From assembly GCF_051020955.1 (NCBI RefSeq), contig NC_135016.1, positions 31,073,131-31,137,130 of the forward strand: a stretch of DNA of 64,000 nt, read 5' to 3'. The translations under genes were made by a program, and so were the position numbers. Position 1 is the first letter of the stretch, and each line of letters starts with the position of its first letter. This document shows positions 36,338-47,942 of this stretch, piece after piece. The notes under the pieces were generated by a model. It was not told the origin of the DNA and made no database searches. It saw nothing but the letters and a program-made list of their open reading frames with translations. The DNA comes from Megalopta genalis (Eukaryota; Arthropoda; Insecta; Hymenoptera; Halictidae).

Positions 36338-39300
36338 TAAAATGAATCGCGCGGTGTCCGGAGTTTCGTAATTCCGCCGGGAACAGGATTAGGGAAACCA
36401 ATAGAATAATGAACGATTCGGAGATCCCGGTTAATTACAACGACCAGTAAAATCAGGTTTCCAAGACCCCGCGCATGTTGTAAACATCGGGCTCCAGAGG
36501 CGGAAAAGAGATTCGATTGCCAGCCAGCGCTCGGAGAAATGGATGGTGAATGTAAACGGTGCGAGTTACGAAAATCCGTGTTACCGAAATTCGCAAGGGG
36601 ATCGTAGCTTTCCGAAAAATATGTCGCCGGTCGTTGGATGGAACGAATTTATGCGACCCGCGCAAATTCTCCCGCGGACCCGAATTCGTTCTTTTATTTC
36701 ATAACCGACCGGTCATTAAAGTAAAAGGCGGCGATTTCGCGCTTTCCGATCGTCGATTCTTTTCGGACGGAAAGTTCTTGTTTGCGTGAACAGTTTTTTA
36801 CGATACCGGAGCTTACGAGAATAACCGCCGCGGTGTCGTTACCCCTTAACCGTGCATCGAAACTTTAAGTTCATTTTTACTCAACAACGAAGACCCATTT
36901 TGAGAAAAAACTATTATGATTCTTCAAAAAGCGATTTCAGGTTAGAGTACAACAATAAATACAAGTACAAGTTAATACTTACAAGTCAATTATATAGTAT
37001 TTAATAAAAAAGAAAATGGTATATTTATAATAGTAGTTACTAATACTATTACTTAGTTGTTGATAAAGTATAACAATTCGCTGCAATATTTACTAATGCG
37101 TTGCAAAATACTGACCTTCAACCCCCAACCATTCTTTGCGTCAATTTGAAACAGTTTTAACGGATACCAGAGAAACAATCTGTTCTATAGATCGTTTTAT
37201 TAGTTCTGAACAACGCGAATAATCTCCGCGTTAAAACTTGTCTCACCTCGACTTAAGTTTCCACTATCCTGAAGGAATTTACGTAGGTAATTATTTATCT
37301 TCCCATCTTATTAAACCTTAACTGCGGTCGCGAAGTCTGACAGACTCTACCGTAAATATTAGGTCAAGTATGAAATGCGTAGATTTTATGGCAAAATCAT
37401 AAAGTATGCATTTTGTGCTTAACGATGTAATATTACTGTTTATCGCATCTACCATAAGTGGGTCTAGGAATTAATACTTCGCGTACCTTTCCCTCTCCTT
37501 GACACCCTCAACCAGTGCAACGTATGTTATATTTAATTTCTAAACAAGACTAATATCATGTTCGTCTTCTAAACAATATATTTTAGCGAGTATTTGTAAA
37601 TTATTATTATATTACGTAAATTCGATATCAAAGGACAGATTGAACCGCAGAAATGGAGAACGCAGGAGGATTAATTACTTTCCACGGATTAAAAAGTATA
37701 AAGATCAGATAATTAGAGATAGGTGAAACACACGCACACATTTTGTAATTTAGGTTCCATTGCAACCGAAATTTGGTCGGAGGGGTTGGTTCGGCAGGCC
37801 CGACGACGGCCATTTTTAATAACGATGCTGGCATCGCGTCAAATATTTATTCTGTAAATTCCTCTGGGGATCCGGCGTTCGACCAGTACCTCGTCAAGCG
37901 TTCCATTTCATCTCGAATATTTTTATCTCATCGCAGCATGCACGGTAACTCTTTCATAATCAGCTTTCCGTATTTTTCTTATCTCGCGGGCCGGTCGAAT
38001 CAATCGGCCGTAATGTTTCAAAAGTACTCGCCGCGGGAAGAGGGTTTGAACTCGTGACCTGTAAAAGTTAAAAGCGATTCCGACCCGCTAATCGTTTGAA
38101 TAGAATCACAGGTGCGCGACCTTTCGTCGGGACAAGCATTCTTTAAGCAGGCACCGTCCATTACAATAGAAATTCATCGTCGCTTCGAAAAGTTTAACGC
38201 GTTTCAATTCCGCGATCCTGATTCCGCGCTCCGCGAACCTCGGTTTTCCCCGACTGTCTCTCGGTTTTCGAGGATACGGATCAGGTAGCACGAATTTAGC
38301 ATTCTCGGAGCTCAGCAATCTTCAATTTCCAAATAACAACAGTGCGCGTGTAGAGCGCCGCTTAATAGCGGCGTATTATTAATTAGCGGCTTAATATTAG
38401 GTCTCCCTTTAATTTTCAGTTTCAAGAATGGTTTATCCTTAAGAACTGATTACGGAAAATTTGACCGGCACAGAGCTGATAAAATTATTACAGCGTATTT
38501 GAATACGATTCGGTGTCGTACACGAATTTTGATCGCATGCTGAATTTATTATAAGAATCTGATAAGAAAATTGGTGGGTAGGTTATCGGATAAACTGTTT
38601 AAAATTAGAACAGAGAATCAGAATGAACGAATAATTTATGTTGTCAAATATCCATTACGATGAAAATAGAGCGAGATGTCATTAATATTCACTGGTCTAC
38701 GTGTCTCCTTAAATTAGATCTATCGGTAAGTTCTGTCCATTTGCGGAGCCAGAGGAAATAGCAAATTTTTCGTTAATTTAATAATATTTGTCGTATACTT
38801 ATGACCTCTTGTCAGTGCGACAGCAATTTGTAAATACCATTCTTTTGTTTCCAAGAAACATGTGTTGAAACGACATTATCGCGCGCGCACAACTTTTAAC
38901 ACGTAAATACCACAGATACATAAAAACGCACAGCATACCTAATATTTTAAGAACGCGTAAAAACCACAGATTACATAAACACGCACAGTTTGCTTACAAA
39001 ATCTAGGTCTTTTGTATCATTTTCATCTTCCAACATACTGGACAAGAAAAGAAAACCATTAATTATCTTATTTGTCTATCCGAGAAATTGGAGATTTTTC
39101 TTCGTACAATAAATTGAAAATCTTGTTCTCTTCAAACAATAATATTGAAATTTTCACAGTGTTATAAACAAGTGTACTGTCATATTTTTGTACAGATATA
39201 TATAGAATCGTCGTAGGTAAGAATCATTCGTACAACATTTACGATTATAGCTTTGAGATTGAAAATTTGTTTCGCTTTAAAAAATAGTTAAAAAATCGCT

Positions 39301-40054
39301 GGGCACCGTTGTTACTCGCAGTTTTCAATTATCACGTTCCTGCACCGGAATTCCATTCCACGATATAGGCGCGGCGAACGATATTTTCCAAAACTCTGAA
39401 TCGAAATTTTAACGGTACGTGTCACAGTCTAGCACAGCACTCGGAATCAGCGAACTCTCAGAAATTATTTACTCGACGTCTGCTGACCGAATTACGTAGA
39501 GAGCCGGTATTGAATCGCGATCGAGCTATCTATAATATTGGCAGCGCATACTTGGTAATTGTAACGTCAACGTTTGTAAATTCGTCTCGCCTGCGTCGCC
39601 GTGCAGCGACGTTACAAAAGGGAGAGATCGTGACTGGCGCAGACCTGTAATAACATCTATTATGCAAATCCGTATGATCGCCGCGTGTAAAACGTTATTC
39701 AAACAATGACATTGTCGAGGAAAAAAAATGAGGATCTTTCTGTCGATACAGAGACACGCGAAACAACGCTCCATTATTATGCAATTTCATTGGAACTGAA
39801 TCGAATAAGACAACAATTGCCAATTGCCGATAGCAACACTACAATTGTGTTCGTCCGTGCACTATTGTGTTCGTGCTGTCTTCTCTTACTCGCCCAATAT
39901 TTGCAAACTCCACTTTTCCTATAATAAAGGACGTTAAATTAATAATTAATTACATTAATAGCGATCGATTATAAAGTTGTGGTTGATTTACGAAATTCCT
40001 TAAAATTTCTTAGCCTCTGCAATTATTCAGAGGTAAGCTAATCAGCAGTTTGTC
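36338..40054. other. noncoding
   Basis: Moderately CpG-rich at 36340-36850 and 37760-38300, AT-rich elsewhere. No recognisable domain in any frame; short frames at 36453-36789 and 37773-38057 are unremarkable. Confidence 0.45.
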
Positions 40055-40478
40055 CAATTATGCAAATTACACTCTCGATGTAAAATACAAAACATGGAGA
40101 CAGATATCGAAAGCTCAAAGCTCGAAAGCTCAAGATTTATAAGTTCAATGTTCTAAAAGCTCGAAAGCTCAAGATTCATGAACTCGATGTTCAAAAAGCT
40201 CGAAAGCTCGGAAGCTCAAAGCTCGAAAGCACAAGATTCGTAAGCTTAATGTTCAAAAAGCTCGAAAGCTCAAGATTCATAAGCTCAATATTCAAAAAGC
40301 TCGAAAACTCAAGATTCGCAAGCCCAATGTTCAAAAAGCTCGAAAGCTCAAGATTCATAAGCTCAATGTTCAAAAAGCTCGAAAGCTCCGGATCCATAAG
40401 CTCAATGCTCAAATGAAGCATAATGAACAATTATGCAAATTACACTCTCGATGTAAAATACAAAACATGGAGACGGAT
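40055..40478. repeat. 39-bp minisatellite, about 7 units, between 51-bp direct repeats
   Basis: The 39-bp unit contains AAAAGCTCGAAAGCTCAAGA then TTCATAAGCTCAATGTTCA. It spans about 40108-40420 with scattered substitutions. The array is bounded by a 51-bp direct repeat (40055-40105 and 40428-40478, starting CAATTATGCAAATTACACTC) with one mismatch. A minus-strand frame (40191-40430) stays open as a 13-residue repeat because 39 is divisible by three. A second locus of the same unit lies at 41772-42070. Confidence 0.9.
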
Positions 40479-41771
40479 CTTTTTATACGGATTGAAAGTG
40501 TAGGTCGCAAAGATCGCGTCATTGTTTTTTAACTCATTTTCACGCGATAGTCGATTTTTTCACTGAAATGAATTTTTCTATGAAATTAACGCGTCTTCTC
40601 CTGTTCAGTGTCTACTGAAATAAATGGGGGAGGAAGGGTGCTGTCATAAATTGACGATATTATTTTACTCTTGACAGCAATAGTAATGAAATGAAATTTA
40701 TTTTACCGATATCTCGCCACAGGGCTGTTAATTTCAAATATTTTTCATTAAATACTCTATCAAACTTCGAGAGAAATATTAGAGATGTCCTGAATATTTC
40801 GACAAAAAAGAAGGTTACTGAAAACAGAATGGCTGCATCGTGTGATCTCTTCGAAGTCGTGTAACAACTTTTTACAACGTTTTCTTACGCAGTCGATAAT
40901 TTACGAGTAATTTTATGTCGTCGCGTCAGGAAAAATCTCACTAACGTCCATTCTCCGGGGCTACGAATGTGGAACACTATACACATATTATGTATGTATA
41001 TATCATTTCTAGGAAATGTTGACATTTTCATCATACACGGCGCCGTAAGTACTCACGGTACCCTAATATTTGAAGCAAATATTTGGAACAGTCCTCGTTG
41101 AAGGATCGTAGAGGTGAACGGATAATTAGGAATTTTCGAATTTGTTAATTTCGTGAATACCGATCGGCTCAGGGGATTGTCCCTATTGTCGAACGGACAA
41201 TGGCATGTTTATGATAGATTTATGGGATAATAGCTTCAGTACGCTTGGTTCTACTACAACAACGTGTTCAGTTAAGTGGAATGAAGTAAAAGTGATTTAC
41301 GCGGTAACGTATAGCCTGCGAGAAATTGAAGAGACGAAGACGACGCATTTTTTCTTGTCAACTATCTTATAAAGCTGTGACGCGAGGAAAATGGAAAAAA
41401 GAAAGGAGACAAGCAAGTATCGCTTCGGTCTAATTACTCGTAGCCCGCGACATATTGCAGTTTACACGTATATTCGACACTTTCGATTTATTCCACGAGA
41501 TCATAGTTCGTCTCGTGCTCCGTCATCCGCAAAATTAACGTGAACGAGAGGATAGAATAAGGCAGAAAATAGCGCTGTAACAGCTGAACACGAAATAAGA
41601 CGATCCTCGTTGAAAATTAGTGACGAGATAGAAGAATATTTGTCGAGCAAATTAGCCCTTTCACCAGCTCAACCAATTATAGAAAAGTTATTCCGTTTTA
41701 AATGGTGTTCACATCCATGTATTTATAAAACCACGATTGTAAATATTCCACATGTTTAGCTTGAATATTAT
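40479..41771. other. noncoding between the two minisatellite loci
   Basis: AT-rich, no gene or repeat recognised. Confidence 0.5.
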
Positions 41772-42070
41772 GTGTTTAGCTCGAAAGCTCGTAAAGCTCG
41801 TAAAGCTCAAAAAGCTCGAAAGCTCAAGATCGTAAGCTCAATGCTTAAAACCTCGAAAGCTCAAAAAGCTCGGAAACTCAAAGTTCAATGTTCAAAAAGC
41901 TCAAAAGCTCAAGATTCGTAAGCTCAGTTCTCAAAAAGCTGAAGCTCGAAAGCTCAAGATTCATAAGCTCAATTTGCAAAAGCTTGAAAGCTCAAAGCTC
42001 AAGACTCATAAAAGCTCAATGTTCAAAAAGCTCGAAAGCTCGGGATTCATAAGCTCAATGCTCAAATGAA
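41772..42070. repeat. 39-bp minisatellite, second locus, more degenerate
   Basis: The same AAAGCTCGAAAGCTCAAGAT words as 40108-40420, with more indels. It ends in ATAAGCTCAATGCTCAAATG followed by AAGCAT, the same terminal words as the first locus (40397-40422). The shared terminus shows the two arrays descend from one unit with a defined edge. Confidence 0.85.
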
Positions 42071-43622
42071 GCATGACGAATAAGATACAAATATAATAGA
42101 ACGTCTCGTAATCTCATTATTTATAGATAATTGTTACATTTATAGATAATATAATTTAGCTTTTCGTGACTCGGTGTAATATTATCATAATTGAGGAGAT
42201 TATGCACACCGTGATTTTAAACTGTTACAGATCGATATTTCGTGGTCTCAAGTTGCATAAACTTTTTTATACTAATGTAAAAAATGTTGATTATACCAAT
42301 ACGGATATATGTAAAATCCATACAACATTGTGACTTTAAACAGTTACTTCTGAAACATTTAAAGATACCGTTATCTTTAACTGTTTATAGTTTTATACGC
42401 AATTTGTTATTTAGATATCGAAAACAACCTATCTTAATTAAAATTTGGAATGCAATTTTGCTTATTCGTTGCATTATTTCCTGCAAATTGTCCTCTTTTT
42501 CCGTTTCACGTTTTGAAAGAGGGAATTTTTCATCGAGACCCTAATAGCAAAAAGTATGCAGAAATGTGTGTTCAACCCAATGGTCCATATTTCGATTACC
42601 AAAATATTCGGTTAATCGAGAAAAGAAAACAATTGGTCTTTCTCTCCGAATAATCTGGTAATTTTACGCAATCTAATATGACGAACTCGAAGCCTTCCTT
42701 TAATCATCACAGACTTGGTATTATATATCTCTATTATTATATCTATTATCTATTATGATTATTATTATATCTCTATTATTATATCTCAGCACAGAGGCTT
42801 AGCATTTCCAGAATTAATACAGCTGGCAGTTAGCAGCGATCGTGATGCGGAAATCATTTCATTGTTCAACGAAACTGATAGTGGCAGAAAAGATTTATCG
42901 GTTCGCAGGAGCACTTCATACTAACTTCATCTGTATTCTTCCAACGCTGCGGCGGGGAAACGAATAATTCGATTCTATCGGTTTACCGAGTTCGCGGAGC
43001 ACACGAAGAAGATTTACGGTAACGAGATCACGAAATAGAAGTGGAAAAGGAAGACAGGAAGGGCCGGGTACGAGGACGTTAGAAACAAGACACGCCAGGT
43101 TCAACGAAAACGAGTTGGAATTTCGTTCGAGGAAATAAACTGTGATTGATGTATATGCTTCCGTCTTCCGTGGCGATTGCATTCGCGTTATACCGGTTGT
43201 TGCGAACTTTTATATTCCGCGGAACAGCAGCACACGATTTTATTAACGTCACATCGCATTTTAATATCCGAAAGGAATTTTTGTCGGCCGGTCTGCTCGC
43301 TCGCTAAATAATTCTTACATTTTTGGAGATAGCAGCGCTTAAAAATTCATTTATGTGTAAAGTTTCATAAGGATATATTATTTACCTCGTTTCTCACATA
43401 TCGTAGAATGTACCTACGAAACAGACGACGCAATTCATTTCGTCCCTTGATTCTATCTAGAGTTATCGTGTAGCAATCCTTTCCAACACCTGTTCCCGAA
43501 GATGATTTGCTTCTTTGAAAGACTAATTAGGCGCCATTAAAAATTGTTACGTCACGTTTCAAAATAATTTTATTAATCAAATTTGTTAAAGAGTTGCATG
43601 AGTCGCAAAATTCGATTTAATA
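42071..43622. other. noncoding; TAT-rich simple sequence at 42715-42790
   Basis: AT-rich, with an imperfect ATTATATCT repeat near 42715-42790. No gene recognised; the frame at 42916-43182 on the minus strand has no domain. Confidence 0.5.
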
Positions 43623-45132
43623 TACAGGGTGTCCCGAAAATATCTCGTAATTCGGAAATGAGAGGTTCCTGAGGTCATTTGAGGTAACTTTTTCCTTTGC
43701 GAAAATGCAATCTGCGGCTTTGTTTACGAGTTATTAACGAAAAACACTGACCAATGAGAGGTGACGGTGCGAGAGAGAGAGAGTCCGCTGCACGAGGCTT
43801 TGACAGATGGTCGGGACGGAATCGACCCGCGTTGGAAGTATTGAACAAATCACGAAACGAGAACATTCCGGATTTTTTTACTACGAAACAGTGATATTTT
43901 CAAGAAAAACGCTGTTCACCTTTACTTTAGAACGTCTGAAGAATATTTACTAATTTTTCGGACCCGAAATAGTAAGTAATTTAAGCGTGACGGCCGTTTT
44001 AATTTTCTAGTGTGCATGACACCTTGTGTGTAACATATGAAATTTTTTGTTAGAGAAATATGAAGAATATTATCAATAACCTTGACATAACCTTGATATG
44101 TGAAGGTCATGTCAAGGTCATATCAAGGTTATGTCAAAGTTATGTTAAGGTTATGTCAAGGTCATGTCAAGGTTATGTCAAGGTTACGTCAAGGTCAACA
44201 TATGAAATTTTTAAGCAAAGTGTACAGTGAGGCTCATCAAGGTACGTAAATGATATTTTAATTTAAATAATTCCGTGTCCGAACGGAAATATGAAGAATA
44301 TTATCAATAACCTTGACATAAACTTGATATGACCTTGATATGACCTTGGCATAACCTTGATATGACCTTGACGTGACCTTCACATATCAAGGTTATGTCA
44401 AGGTTATTGATAATATTCTTCATATTTCTCTAACAAACATATGCCTTACGTCCTTTAACACGATTATTATTTATTAAATTAGCTTTGCGAATCGCTCGTT
44501 GAACTGTGTACGGACGCGGAATTATTTAAATTAAAATATCATTTACGTACTTTTCGATTTGCGTACTCTTCACTGTACACCTTGGTTAAAAATTTCATAT
44601 GTTGACCTTGACATAACCTTGATATGACCTTGACATGACCTTCACATATCAAGGTTATGTCAAGGTTATGTCAAGGTTATTGATAATATTCTTCATATTT
44701 CTCTAACAAAAAATTTCATATGTTACACACAAGGTGTCATGCACACTAGAAAATTAAAACGGCCGTCACGCTTAAATTACTTACTATTTCGGGTCCGAAA
44801 AATTACTGAATATTCTTCAGACGTTCTAAAGTAAAGGTGAACAGCGTTTTTCTTAAAAATATCACTGTTACGTAGTAAAAAAAATCAGGAAGTTCTCGCT
44901 TCTTGATTTGTTCAATACTTCGAACGCGGCTCGAGTCCGTCCCGACCATCTGTCAAGGCCTCGTGCTGCGGGCTCTCGAACTTCGCGCCGTCACCTCTCA
45001 TTGGTCAGTGATTTCCGATAATAACTAGTAGACAAAGCCGCAGATTGCATTTTCGCAAAGGAAAAAGTTACTTCAAATGACCTCAGCTACCCCTCATTTT
45101 CGGCTGTTAAAATAATTGTGGAGCACCCTGTA
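43623..45132. mobile_element. 1.5-kb nested foldback element, copy C of the TA-flanked family (subfamily I)
   Basis: The ends are TACAGGGTGTCCCGAAAATA (43623) and GGAGCACCCTGTA (ending 45132, next to the TA microsatellite). The outer arms (about 43623-44090 and 44660-45132) are inverted copies of each other with few differences, including TTAAGCGTGACGGCCGTTTT and its complement. Inside lies a second inverted pair (about 44190-44285 versus 44510-44610), and inside that a third (44286-44325 versus 44388-44436, GAAATATGAAGAATATTATC and complement). All layers are joined by AAGGTTATGTC / AAGGTCATATC-type 11-bp repeats. No transposase ORF. Confidence 0.9.
44112..44633. promoter_or_regulatory. cluster of TCAAGGTCA sites inside the foldback
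   Basis: Exact TCAAGGTCA, the FTZ-F1/SF-1-type response element, occurs at 44112, 44156 and 44189 on plus, and as TGACCTTGA at 44330, 44363, 44603 and 44625. One-base variants (TCAAGGTTA) fill the gaps. This is a by-product of the 11-bp repeat; binding is untested. Confidence 0.4.
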
Positions 45133-45148
45133 TATATATAATAATAAT

Positions 45149-45202
<54 letters not shown>

Positions 45203-45262
45203 ATAATAATAATATATATAATATAATATAATAATAATAATATAATATATATATATAATATT
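45131..45262. repeat. (TA)n/(TAA)n microsatellite
   Basis: TA runs interspersed with TAATAATAA blocks directly abut the right end of the foldback element, whose terminal TA merges into the run. Confidence 0.95.
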
Positions 45263-47172
45263 AACGCATTAATTTGGCTTCAAGCGCGAAGGGTTAAGAA
45301 TCGCCGATTTTATGCGCGCGTAACAAAAACGCGACAAAAGAGCACGAGAGCATGATCGAAGATACAACAAATCCATTCGGCTACCGCTTCCGACGATCGA
45401 CGCCGAAAATTTAACACAACGATCCGTAGGCTGGCGGTTGTCCGTGAGAGAAAAATTGTCAAGTATTTTCAGTCGCCTCGGGCGTTGCGGCCTGCTGCCC
45501 CCTTAATGAGGCAAATGAATAAGAATGAAAAGTGTAACAGCTAACGGCTGCACACGTACACAAGGAGCGAGCGAACTCTTCCCCGGTTAGCAAGTTAATC
45601 GCAGTTCCCCCGTTCCTCTCGCATATTCGCCGTTAGCATCTTCCCATTTGCCGACATCATCATCCCCTGCGAGTTCGTTAGCAGCAGCGCGCGGGATCGG
45701 CGCCGGGATAAGGGGCGTGTTTACGGCGGCTGTTTCATTAATTCGGCCGCGCAAAAGTAGAGTGGAGAACTAATCGGCGACGGGGATCGAGTTCGGATCC
45801 GATCGGCGAAATTCCCGGCGGGCCGCCTTTAACACCCTCGGCTCGCGAAATCGTAATCGCGATTGAAATCGGGATCGGGACAGGGATCGGCGGCGCCGCG
45901 AGCAAAAAGGAAAAATAGTATCGCGAATATAGCAAAGACGAAACCCGGCTGCGGAATGCCAGCTCGCCGGCCTGCTGGGAGGGGTAGGTGAACACATCGG
46001 CGTTGCTACGTGCCAGGAAACGCTAATACCTCAACAGCTGATTGATCGAACGAGCCCGCTATGATCCTCTCGTAATCGTTGCAAGCCAAATACGTGACGG
46101 GATACGCGTTACCGCAACCAGACCCCTCCCCTCCTACTTTGCAACCGGGAATGCAGAGCGTTAAGTAGCGGCAAGACAAAGATTATCTTTGCGGAACGTT
46201 CGCCGGGCGGACTGCCGCTGGCCCGACAACAGAGACGATTCCAGTCACGGGTTGCGCAACCGTTTACGCGTCCGAACAATCCTCGCCCTGTGGATTAGCA
46301 CGGCGCGCCCGTTTAGAACGGGTTTTACCTTTTATACCGATGTAACTGACACACCGAGGCCAAAGATTCGGAGAAACGGTTCGCTGCAATGTTTCCGGCG
46401 CTCTCGTGTGCGTGCGTGCGTGCGTGCGTGAGCGCGGCTCCGGCTCGGCATAGATTTTACGTAACGCGGATGTCCCTATTCGCGACGTTTCCTATCGCCG
46501 ATTAGTTCGATCCTCTCGCTTTGGCCAGGTTTTACTCGCCGATTACAAATACAATTCGAAATTCTTCGCTTTTTATTCCGTTAATCCCTCCGCGCTACGG
46601 TTTCTTTCATAACCGCGCCCATTAGCGCTCCTGCGTCCCCAATAATTTCACCGATAGAACGATACGATACAGTTCTTGTTCCTTGTACAGTGGACCTCGG
46701 TTTAACGCGATAATATGTTCCACGAAATCGTGTTACAGGAAATCGTATCATCGGAAAATTCTTCTGCTGTAGCACGAAGAATACTGCTAACGTGTATGAA
46801 AGAAACATTTTGTTCCACATATGTATATTTAACGAAAGGAATAATTTAATAAAATTATTACATAGACGTAATTTGTGGTTCGAAAGTGGGAGAACACTTT
46901 TGTAGCGTTAGAATTAGCGAAACGAAATCGAAAAACATTTTTCTAGCGTTGATCGTTAACCTTTTAGGTACGGCTGAATTCTGCGCGAGGCTATTTCCCT
47001 GGACGGCAAATTCTGATATGTACTGTACAGAGTCTGATACTGTATGTATTCCGTCTGTATATTGTTAACACTGTTGTAAATCGATGTGAAGACAAAAGAA
47101 ATGTGAAACAATGCATAGGAAGATGATTATTTCATTCAAACAGAGAGCGAGTGAGCTACTAGAGCGAGCCAC
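45263..47172. other. noncoding; CpG-rich island about 45590-46460
   Basis: The island contains a short GTGCGTGC run (46408-46428). Frames at 45738-45997 and 46189-46431 are open because of composition; no domain. The remainder is AT-rich. Confidence 0.4.
46684..46750. mobile_element. transposon end fragment, pogo-like
   Basis: TACAGTGGACCTCGGTTTAA followed by CGCGATAATATG and ATCGTGTTACAGGAAATCG resembles CAGT..ACCTCGGTTTA ends of pogo-type elements. No opposite end was found. Confidence 0.35.
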
Positions 47173-47837
47173 TACAGGGTGTCCCAAAAATGTATCGCAA
47201 TCCGATAGTGGCGGATTCCTCAGGTCATTTGGAGCAACTTTTTCCTTTACAAAAATTTTCTCCGAGGCACCATTAACGAGTTATTAACGAAAAACAGTGA
47301 TCAATGAGAGGCGAGCTCAGCTGGCGCGAGGCGGCCAAGCCAACGGCGCCAGCGGTCGAGCGGTCGAATACCAGCACAGCTGGCGCTAGGCGGCCGAGCC
47401 AACAGCGCCAGCGGTCGAGCGGTCGAATCCCAACTCAGCTGGCGCTAGGCGGCCGAGCCAACAGCGCCAGCGGTCGAGCGGTCGAATCCCAACTCAGCTG
47501 GCGCTAGGCAGCTGAGCCAACAGGCGCCAGCGGTCGAACGGTCGAATCCCAGCTCAGCTGGCGCTAGGCGGCCGAGCCAACAGCGCCAGCGGTCGAGCGG
47601 TCGAATACCAGCACAGCTGGCGCTAGGCGGCCGAGCCAATGAGCGGAACTGGGCTTCGTGCGCTGGTTCGCTGGGCCGCCTCGCGTTAGCCGTACTCGAT
47701 TCTTATTGATCGCTGTTTTTCGTTAATAACTCGTTAACGGTGCCTCGGAGAAAATTTTTGTAAAGGAAGAAGCTGCTTCAGATGATCCGAGGAACCCGCT
47801 ATTTCCGGATTGCGAGACATTTTTGGGACACCCGGTA
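47173..47837. mobile_element. TA-flanked inverted-repeat MITE, copy D (subfamily II) with amplified core
   Basis: The ends are TACAGGGTGTCCCAAAAATG (47173) and TTTTTGGGACACCCGGTA (ending 47837). Inner arms carry the subfamily II words CTCCGAGGCACC and GTTAACGAGTTATTAACGA, as in copy B. The core holds a 59-bp tandem array (listed separately) that makes it about 240 bp longer than copy B. No transposase. Open frames through the core repeat Arg/Ala/Ser-rich segments and are not coding. Confidence 0.92.
47318..47640. repeat. 59-bp tandem array inside MITE copy D
   Basis: CAGCTGGCGC starts at 47318, 47377, 47436, 47495, 47555 and 47614, giving spacings of 59, 59, 59, 60 and 59. Each unit contains CTGGCGCT then AGCGCCAG, an 8-bp stem around GGCGGCCGAGCC, and the motif GGTCGAATCCC. 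Copy B (6215-6300) has just one period of the same unit. Confidence 0.95.
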
Positions 47838-47942
47838 CAGTGGCGCGTCGTTCAGAGAGATGACATCCGCGAAAGCCACTATAGTGGCGTGTCGTTCAGA
47901 AAGATGGTATCCGCGAAAGCCACTATAGTGGCGCGTCGTGCC
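47838..47942. repeat. 44-bp tandem repeat with GCCACTATAGTGGC palindrome
   Basis: TGGCGYGTCGTTCAGARAGATG starts at 47841 and 47885, and TGGCGCGTCGT at 47929, each 44 bp apart. The unit junction GCCACTATAGTGGC is a perfect 14-bp palindrome. The array begins immediately after MITE copy D. Confidence 0.85.

Noticed and set aside
40191..40430. Repeat-protein ORF with 13-residue periods
   Set aside because: The 39-bp minisatellite keeps any stop-free frame open; the second locus of the same repeat has frame-breaking indels.
40108..42070. CRISPR array
   Set aside because: Units are contiguous without unique spacers and the genome is eukaryotic.
47304..47639. Ala/Arg/Ser-rich repeat ORFs
   Set aside because: They translate the 59-bp array of MITE copy D; one spacing is 60 bp and 59 is not divisible by three.
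47318..47640. tRNA or tRNA-derived SINE because of GGTCGAATCCC (B-box-like)
   Set aside because: One base short of the B box, no A box at proper distance, no cloverleaf; the sequence is part of the MITE core.
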